A DNA stretch of 19,642 bases from an uncultured Coriobacteriia bacterium (GTDB lineage Bacteria > Actinomycetota > Coriobacteriia > Coriobacteriales > QAMH01). Under the pieces are notes generated by a model, which was not told the DNA's origin, searched no databases, and was given only the letters and a program-made list of their open reading frames with translations. Shown here one piece after another: positions 14,842 through 19,642 of the stretch. The stretch covers positions 1 to 19,642 of the forward strand of contig CASDTD010000047.1 of NCBI GenBank assembly GCA_949283445.1, in the 5' to 3' direction. Position numbers and translations under genes: made by a program. The stretch's first letter is position 1, and each line of letters begins with the position of its first letter.

Positions 14842-15708
14842 TTATGCGCCCCGACGTGCGCGCGGGTACGAGCCGATGACCTTGACCTCGCGCAGCTTCA
14901 TGCGCAGACAGTTAAGCGCCGTAGCGATGTCCGGCTCTTCCACGTAACCGTCAAGGTCCATGAAGAACATGTAGTCGCCCAGCTCGCGCTTCGTGGGGCG
15001 CGACTGCAACATGGTCAGGTTCACGCCCGCGTAGGTGAACTCGGAAAGAATCATGTTTAGCACGCCGCTGCGGTCGGACTGGATAAACAGCGCCAGCGTG
15101 CTCTTGCCCGGCCCCTCGTGCTTGACAGGCCCCGTGCCGATGAGCACGAAGCGGGTCTGGCTGCTGACGTTGTCCTCGATAGCCTCTTCATACACGACCG
15201 CCCCGGCAAGCTCGGCGGCAAGCGGCGCGGCGATACCCGCGACGGTTTTATCTGCAGCGGCCATCTGCGCGGCGGCCGCCGTGGAGTCTGCCAGACGCAG
15301 CTGGCAGTTGGGCAGATGCTGGTTGAGCCAGCGACGGCACTGCCCGATGCCCTGCGGATGCGAGGCGACCGTCTGCACGTCGGCAAGCGTAGCGCCCGGC
15401 GCGAGGATGAGCGCCTGGTGTATGTCGAGCACGACCTCGCCCAGAATCTCGGCGCGCGTGGAGAACGCGAATGCGTCGAGCACGGAGGTGACAGGGCCTT
15501 CCAGCGAGTTTTCGATGGGCACGACGCCGTAATCGGCCTTGCCACGGTCGACCGCCTCGAAGACGTCGGCCATGTTCTCGCACGGGAGGCCGTCGTAATC
15601 GGAGTCGAGCTGCCCCTGCTTCACGAACTCCCTGACCGCCTGGTCGGAAAACGTCCCCGCGGGGCCAAGATATGCGTAGGTGTGTGCTGCCATGTGCTGG
15701 GTTCCCAT
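14842..15708 (-). CDS. pheA: Prephenate dehydratase
   Basis: A 288-residue enzyme that converts prephenate to phenylpyruvate in phenylalanine synthesis; monofunctional, with no chorismate mutase domain. Seen: YAYLGPAGTFSDQAV near the N-terminus, DYGVVPIENSLEGPV, the catalytic Thr-Arg-Phe in SSQTRFVLIG, and a C-terminal ACT domain for phenylalanine feedback (from about 210). In the ACT domain the usual ESRP is QSRP (LQSRPTKRELGDYMFFMDLDG) and GALV is GVLN. ATG 15708 gives a start near the family norm; ATG 15693 is equally possible, as neither has a strong ribosome-binding site. It is flanked by wecA and the MutY-like gene with 70- and 123-nt gaps, so it is probably transcribed alone. Confidence 0.96.
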   Translation of the reverse strand: MGTQHMAAHTYAYLGPAGTFSDQAVREFVKQGQLDSDYDGLPCENMADVFEAVDRGKADYGVVPIENSLEGPVTSVLDAFAFSTRAEILGEVVLDIHQALILAPGATLADVQTVASHPQGIGQCRRWLNQHLPNCQLRLADSTAAAAQMAAADKTVAGIAAPLAAELAGAVVYEEAIEDNVSSQTRFVLIGTGPVKHEGPGKSTLALFIQSDRSGVLNMILSEFTYAGVNLTMLQSRPTKRELGDYMFFMDLDGYVEEPDIATALNCLRMKLREVKVIGSYPRARRGA

Positions 15709-15737
15709 AATCTCGAGCGAATAGTCACAGGCTTGAG

Positions 15738-15743
15738 ATTCTA
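15738..15743 (-). promoter_or_regulatory. Candidate -10 box of pheA
   Basis: TAGAAT on the minus strand, 29 nt before ATG 15708. Transcription would start near 15731, leaving about 22 nt of leader. The -35 region is weak. Confidence 0.35.
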
Positions 15744-15831
15744 ACACGCGAACCTGAAAACGAACGACGGAAGATTGCAGGAGGGTGCGGCATCCTTTCG
15801 TCCCCGCAAGCGATACTGGCGGAAGCGTTGT

Positions 15832-16683
15832 TCACTCTGCGCAGCGCCACAGCGCGCCATCGCGCACGACGAACCCTTCGCCTTCGAGTTCGCGCAAGAT
15901 GGTTGCGACATCTTCTGCCGCCACCGCATCCCGTCCCGCCTTGCGCTCGAAGGCGGACAAATCCGCTGCCAGCGCATTCGCATCTGCCGGCGCCTCGAGC
16001 ACACGACGCAGCAAGTAGGCGCGCTTCTGACGATGCGAGCCTTCGAACTTGCTCTGCTTGTTGTGGTGCTTGCTGCGTCTGCTGGGGTTAGGCAGGGTCT
16101 TTTTCAAGTGCGCGCCGTAATCCAGCAGCGCGTAATACCATTCCCGCACCTCAGGGCCCTGCGGGCACGTCGCCTCGACTAACACGGAAAGCTCCTTGTC
16201 GCTCACGCCGTCTTGGCCAGGAAACAGCTCGTGAATGAAGACCGTGCGCACGTTGGTCTCCAGATACACGCCCGGTTGCCTGAACGCGAACGCGCGTACA
16301 CCTGCCGCCGTCGCAGGCCCGATGCCCGGAAGCGACAGCAGCTCGTCGCGCCCGCACGGCACCTGCCCATCGAAGCGCTCGACGATGGCCTCGCAGGCGC
16401 GTTTCAAATTGAGCGCGCGGCGGTTGTAGCCCATCCCCTGCCACAGCTCCAGCACCGGCGGCACGGGCGCGGCCGCCAAAACCGCAGGCGTGGGAAACGC
16501 GTCAAGCCATTCTTCCCAGCGCCCCTGCACGCGGCTTACCTGCGTCTGCTGCAGCATGACTTCGGAAAGCATGATGGCGTACGGGTCATCCGTGTCACGC
16601 CAGGGAAGGTCGCGGTACAGCTCGCGCCCGCGCTCCCACACCGTCTCGCGAAACGCCGCGAGACGCTTTTCGGAAACAGTCAT
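15832..16683 (-). CDS. mutY: MutY-like adenine DNA glycosylase without Fe-S cluster
   Basis: A 283-residue HhH-GPD glycosylase; the symbol is a family label. MutY removes adenine opposite 8-oxoguanine. Seen: LPWRDTDDPYAIMLSEVMLQQTQV (26-49, shown here only by its key residues Glu41 and QQT), WQGMGYNRRA (81-90) and LPGIGPATAAGV (118-129, helix-hairpin-helix). Three departures: the catalytic Asp position reads LETNVRTVFIHELF with Glu142; the four-Cys cluster loop is absent, replaced by NPSRRSKHHNKQSKFEGS; and the C-terminal NUDIX-like 8-oxoG-recognition domain (canonical length about 350) is missing, with only a short helix-rich end. It may have other specificity. ATG 16683 lies three bases after the HAD phosphatase stop, so the two are coupled. 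Confidence 0.85.
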   Translation of the reverse strand: MTVSEKRLAAFRETVWERGRELYRDLPWRDTDDPYAIMLSEVMLQQTQVSRVQGRWEEWLDAFPTPAVLAAAPVPPVLELWQGMGYNRRALNLKRACEAIVERFDGQVPCGRDELLSLPGIGPATAAGVRAFAFRQPGVYLETNVRTVFIHELFPGQDGVSDKELSVLVEATCPQGPEVREWYYALLDYGAHLKKTLPNPSRRSKHHNKQSKFEGSHRQKRAYLLRRVLEAPADANALAADLSAFERKAGRDAVAAEDVATILRELEGEGFVVRDGALWRCAE

Positions 16684-16686
16684 GCG

Positions 16687-17349
16687 CTATTCCCACTTCA
16701 CGATGAGCCAGCCGCGCTTCTTCGCCTCGCGCTCGAGCTTGTTGTCCGGGTCAACCACCGTGACCTCGTCAGCCATCTCGAGCATGGGAATATCGCTGTA
16801 GTGGTCGCTGTAGGCACGGGCAATCTGCCAGCCGCCATGCCCGAACAGGTCTTCGCACAGCTGGAACAGCAGGCGGGCTTTCTCGCGTCCTTGGACGGGA
16901 ACACCCAGCACGCGCCCCGTGTAATGCCCGGCACGCTCTTCCATGACCGTGCAGACCATGCCATCGAACCCGAGCTCTTCGGCGATGGTGGTGGTGATGG
17001 GCTTGAACGACGCGGACGCCAGAATGACCTTCATGCCCTCGGCTTTGCACCGCTCGATTTCGGCGACGGCGCCGGGGCGTATGCACTTGCGGATGCGTCG
17101 CTCGAACACGTCCATGATTTCCGCGTCCACCTCTTCCACCGTCGGCTCGGTGAGCGCGGAAAACAGCAGCTCGCGCGGCGTCGATTCCACCTGGGGCAGG
17201 CGCAGGCGGTACTTGATGCCCCAAATGCCCATGGCGATGGCCTTGTGAAGGGGCAGCTGCCGGCTGCGCGTCAGGCTCGTCGTAAGCTTGAGCGGAGATT
17301 CCCCGTCGATAATCGTGCCATCGAGGTCGAACGCGGCGACGCGAATCAT
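16687..17349 (-). CDS. HAD-IB family (SerB-like) phosphatase
   Basis: A 220-residue haloacid dehalogenase-superfamily hydrolase. Motif I AAFDLDGTIID (Asp8, Asp10), motif II ILASAS (109-114), motif III Lys157 region GREKARL, and motif IV YSDHYSDIPML (Asp182, Asp186). The YSDxxxDxPML form marks the HAD-IB group related to phosphoserine phosphatase; members act on varied small phosphates, so the substrate is not assigned. ATG 17349 is chosen because motif I then falls at the usual N-terminal position. In-frame GTG 17391 and ATG 17385 upstream would add a non-conserved 12-14 residues. It is coupled to the MutY-like gene three bases downstream. The two may share an operon by convenience only. Confidence 0.88.
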   Translation of the reverse strand: MIRVAAFDLDGTIIDGESPLKLTTSLTRSRQLPLHKAIAMGIWGIKYRLRLPQVESTPRELLFSALTEPTVEEVDAEIMDVFERRIRKCIRPGAVAEIERCKAEGMKVILASASFKPITTTIAEELGFDGMVCTVMEERAGHYTGRVLGVPVQGREKARLLFQLCEDLFGHGGWQIARAYSDHYSDIPMLEMADEVTVVDPDNKLEREAKKRGWLIVKWE

Positions 17350-17424
17350 ATTCGAAGCAGACCCTTTCTTCCAGCCAACTGACATGTGCACATTCAGGAT
17401 AGACCTGGAATGTCTACGGATGCT

Positions 17425-19260
17425 CTAGTTTTCCTCATTCAGCTCGTCGATGCAATCGACGAATTGTGAATTATACAAATCCGCATAGAATCCGTCGGCG
17501 GAGAGCAACTCGGCGTGCGTGCCCTGCTCGACGATGTCGCCGTCGCGCAGCACCAGTATCACATCGGCCTCGCGAATCGTGGACAGGCGGTGCGCGATGA
17601 CGAAGCTCGTGCGCCCTTCCATGAGCTTGCCCATGGCTTGCTGCACCAGCCGCTCGGTACGCGTGTCGATGGAACTTGTCGCCTCGTCCAAAATCAGTAT
17701 CTCCGGGTCGGCCAGAAGCGCCCGCGCGATGGTCAACAGCTGACGCTGGCCAGCGGAAACGTTCGACGCCTCTTCGTTGATGACCGTGTCGTAGCCATCC
17801 GGCAGCGTCCGGATGAAGTGATCGGCGCAAGCGGCTTTGGCCACACGCACGATATCCTCTTCGCTCGCCTCGTCCACGCCGTAGGCAATGTTCTCGCGAA
17901 TGGTGCCGTTGAACAGCCACGTGTCCTGCAGCACCATGCCGAAATGCCGGCGCACGTCCTCGCGCCGCATATCGCGAATGTCCATGCCGTCCAGACGGAG
18001 GGCGCCACCGTCGATCTCGTAGAAACGCATGAGCAGGTTCACGAGCGTGGACTTACCCGCGCCCGTCGGCCCCACGATGGCCACCGTCTGCCCGGGCTCG
18101 ACCCTTACAGAAAGGTCCTTGATGACGGGCTTGCCGGGCTCATACCCGAAGCGCACGTGCTCGAACTCAACGGCGCCTTTCACGTCCTGCTCGCGTGCAG
18201 GCAGAGCTGACTCGTCGGAAACCTCTGGCTGATCGAGCACCTCGAACACGCGCTCGGCACCCGCCAGGGTTGCTTGGATGATGTTGAAGATGCTGGCAAT
18301 CTGCGCGATGGGGCTTGTGAAGTTGCGCATGTACTGCGCGAACGCCTGAATGTCGCCCACGCCAATGACCCCGGAAAACGCCTGCCAGGCGCCGACCACG
18401 CACACGGCCACATAGGCGAGGTTGCCGACGAGCTGCATGATGGGGCGCATGAGGCCGGACATGAACTGCGCGCGCCACGCGTGCCCGAAGTATTCGTTGT
18501 TGACACGTTCGAAATCCGCCACCGCAGATTTCTCGTGCGTGAAAGCGCGCACCTCCGTGTGCCCGCCGTACGTTTCCTCGATATGGGCGTCCAGCGCGCC
18601 CAACGCCGTCTGCTGGGCAAGATAGAAGCGTTGCGAGCGTTTGGCGACAAACGCCGTGACGAACACGGACACCGGCAGCGTGCACAGGGCGATGAGCGTC
18701 ATGAGCGGACTGATGACGAGCATCATGACCAGCACGCCCACGAGCGTGATGAACGCGGTAACCACCTGCGTCAGGCTGTCTTGCAGCGTGGAAGAGACGA
18801 GGTCGACGTCGTTGACCACGCGCGACAGCACGTCGCCTTTCGAATGGGAATCGAAAAACGACAGCGGGATGCGGTCGAGCTTTTCCTCGGTCATCTGACG
18901 CAAACGGTACACGACGTTTTGCGTGACGCGCGCCATGATGAACGACTGCAGATACGTGAACAGCGAATAGACGAGGTACAGCCCCAGCACCGTCGCGAGC
19001 AAAAAGCGCAGCGTGGAAAAGTCGATGCCCGTGCCGCCCACAGCGCCGTTGAAGATCGTCGTCGTGGCTTTGCCCAACTGCGCCGGCGCCAGGATGTTGA
19101 AGCATGTGGCGATTATGCCGCACACGAGCACGACGATGATCTTGGGCAGCTCAGGCTTGAGAAAGCCCAGCAGCCTGAAAAACGTGCCCTTCGCGTCTTT
19201 TGCCTTGTCGGCAGGCCCCTTGCCCCTGCCGTGCGGCCCATGTGGTCCGTGCGGCGGCAT
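17425..19260 (-). CDS. ABC exporter subunit (MDR type, consensus ATP site)
   Basis: A 611-residue fused membrane-plus-ATPase half-exporter. Residues 1-25 are a His/Gly/Pro-rich then Lys-rich cytoplasmic start. Six membrane helices lie within about 40-330. The ATPase follows: Walker A GPTGAGKST (397-405), Q-loop Gln445, signature VSAGQ (501-505), Walker B ILILDE (521-526, catalytic Glu present) and switch His557. The signature departs from LSGGQ (Gly to Ala), as in the TM288/LmrD-type partner of heterodimeric exporters. ATG 19260 is one base after the stop of the second half-exporter gene, with AGGAGG nine bases upstream. The two products should form a heterodimer exporting hydrophobic compounds or lipids; the substrate is unknown. 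Confidence 0.95.
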   Translation of the reverse strand: MPPHGPHGPHGRGKGPADKAKDAKGTFFRLLGFLKPELPKIIVVLVCGIIATCFNILAPAQLGKATTTIFNGAVGGTGIDFSTLRFLLATVLGLYLVYSLFTYLQSFIMARVTQNVVYRLRQMTEEKLDRIPLSFFDSHSKGDVLSRVVNDVDLVSSTLQDSLTQVVTAFITLVGVLVMMLVISPLMTLIALCTLPVSVFVTAFVAKRSQRFYLAQQTALGALDAHIEETYGGHTEVRAFTHEKSAVADFERVNNEYFGHAWRAQFMSGLMRPIMQLVGNLAYVAVCVVGAWQAFSGVIGVGDIQAFAQYMRNFTSPIAQIASIFNIIQATLAGAERVFEVLDQPEVSDESALPAREQDVKGAVEFEHVRFGYEPGKPVIKDLSVRVEPGQTVAIVGPTGAGKSTLVNLLMRFYEIDGGALRLDGMDIRDMRREDVRRHFGMVLQDTWLFNGTIRENIAYGVDEASEEDIVRVAKAACADHFIRTLPDGYDTVINEEASNVSAGQRQLLTIARALLADPEILILDEATSSIDTRTERLVQQAMGKLMEGRTSFVIAHRLSTIREADVILVLRDGDIVEQGTHAELLSADGFYADLYNSQFVDCIDELNEEN

Positions 19261-19261
19261 G

Positions 19262-19642
19262 TTATCTCGCCTCCTCTTCCGTTATCTGGGAGGCGACGAT
19301 CTGACGGTAGACCTCGCTGGAATCGAGCAGCTGCTCGTGCGTGCCGATGGCGTCCACACGCCCCTCGTCCAGCACGATGACCTCGTCGGCGTCCATGGCG
19401 GCCGACACGCGCTGCGCGACGATGAGCACCGTGGCCCCCTTGGTCGCCTTGGCGAGGTTGGAGCGCACGAGGGCGTCGGTTTTGAAATCGAGCGCGGAAA
19501 ACGAATCGTCGAACAGGTACAGGCCGCTCGGCTTGGCCAGCGCGCGGGCGATAGCGATGCGCTGCTTCTGCCCGCCGGAAAGGCCGCCGCCCGCCTGCGT
19601 GATGCGCGTGGAGAAGCCCTCGGGTTTGTCCATGATGAAATC
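19262..19642 (-). CDS. ABC exporter subunit (degenerate ATP site), partial
   Basis: Only the last 126 residues or so are visible; the gene enters from the right edge. The fragment begins DFIMDKPEGF and contains a canonical signature LSGGQKQRIAIARAL. It has a Walker B of LYLFDDSFSALD, where Asp replaces the catalytic Glu, and VAQRVSA, where Gln replaces the switch His. These two changes mark the degenerate-site half of a heterodimeric exporter (TM287/LmrC type), complementary to its neighbour, which has Glu and His but an altered signature. It precedes and is coupled to the other subunit gene. Confidence 0.93.
   Translation of the reverse strand, partial: DFIMDKPEGFSTRITQAGGGLSGGQKQRIAIARALAKPSGLYLFDDSFSALDFKTDALVRSNLAKATKGATVLIVAQRVSAAMDADEVIVLDEGRVDAIGTHEQLLDSSEVYRQIVASQITEEEAR

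Noticed and set aside
14806..14844. Hairpin AAGGCAGCG…CGCTGCTT after pheA as terminator
   Set aside because: The stem is short and bulged and is not followed by a U-tract.

Overview
The window is about 19.6 kb of GC-rich bacterial chromosome. It carries ordinary core genes packed almost entirely on the minus strand. The best guess is an actinobacterium of class Coriobacteriia (Eggerthellaceae-like). The reasons are a uvrC-rapZ-yvcK-whiA order, high GC, frequent GTG/TTG starts, a RapZ P-loop with Arg in place of Lys, and perfect TATAAT boxes placed so close to ATG that the mRNA would be leaderless. The family-level assignment is inference; no rRNA or other marker in the window settles it.

Layout from left to right. 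Positions 1-374 hold the N-terminal part of a shikimate kinase-family protein (minus), with a good promoter at 414-441. Divergent from it is the only plus-strand gene, a 622-residue polytopic membrane protein resembling a GT-C glycosyltransferase (519-2387), probably leaderless. A gene-free stretch (2388-2705) holds overlapping inverted repeats and the terminator of the rplM-rpsI ribosomal operon (3541-2706). Upstream of rplM lie a promoter, a roughly 65-nt leader, an unremarkable stretch, and a four-armed inverted-repeat element (3883-4016) that includes the terminator of a DUF4013-like membrane protein with a Pro/Glu/Ala-rich tail (5283-4030).

Next come proA-nadD-yqeK-rsfS (8465-5414; proline and NAD synthesis, Ap4A hydrolysis, ribosome silencing) and uvrC-rapZ-yvcK-whiA (13502-8527; excision repair plus the conserved cell-envelope and carbon-regulation trio). 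Then follow a WecA/TagO-type lipid carrier sugar-phosphate transferase (14771-13566), prephenate dehydratase (15708-14842), a divergent MutY-like glycosylase coupled to a HAD-IB phosphatase (17349-15832), and a heterodimeric ABC exporter, one half complete and one cut by the window end (19642-17425).

I see no mobile element, CRISPR array, tRNA, rRNA, phage gene or defence island, and no convincing new multigene system. The points most worth a second look are the alternative-fold element at 3883-4016 and its possible relative at 2431-2537, the MutY-like protein lacking an Fe-S cluster and the usual catalytic Asp, the shikimate kinase homologue lacking shikimate-binding residues, the changed cysteine pattern in UvrC, and the leaderless-type promoters.
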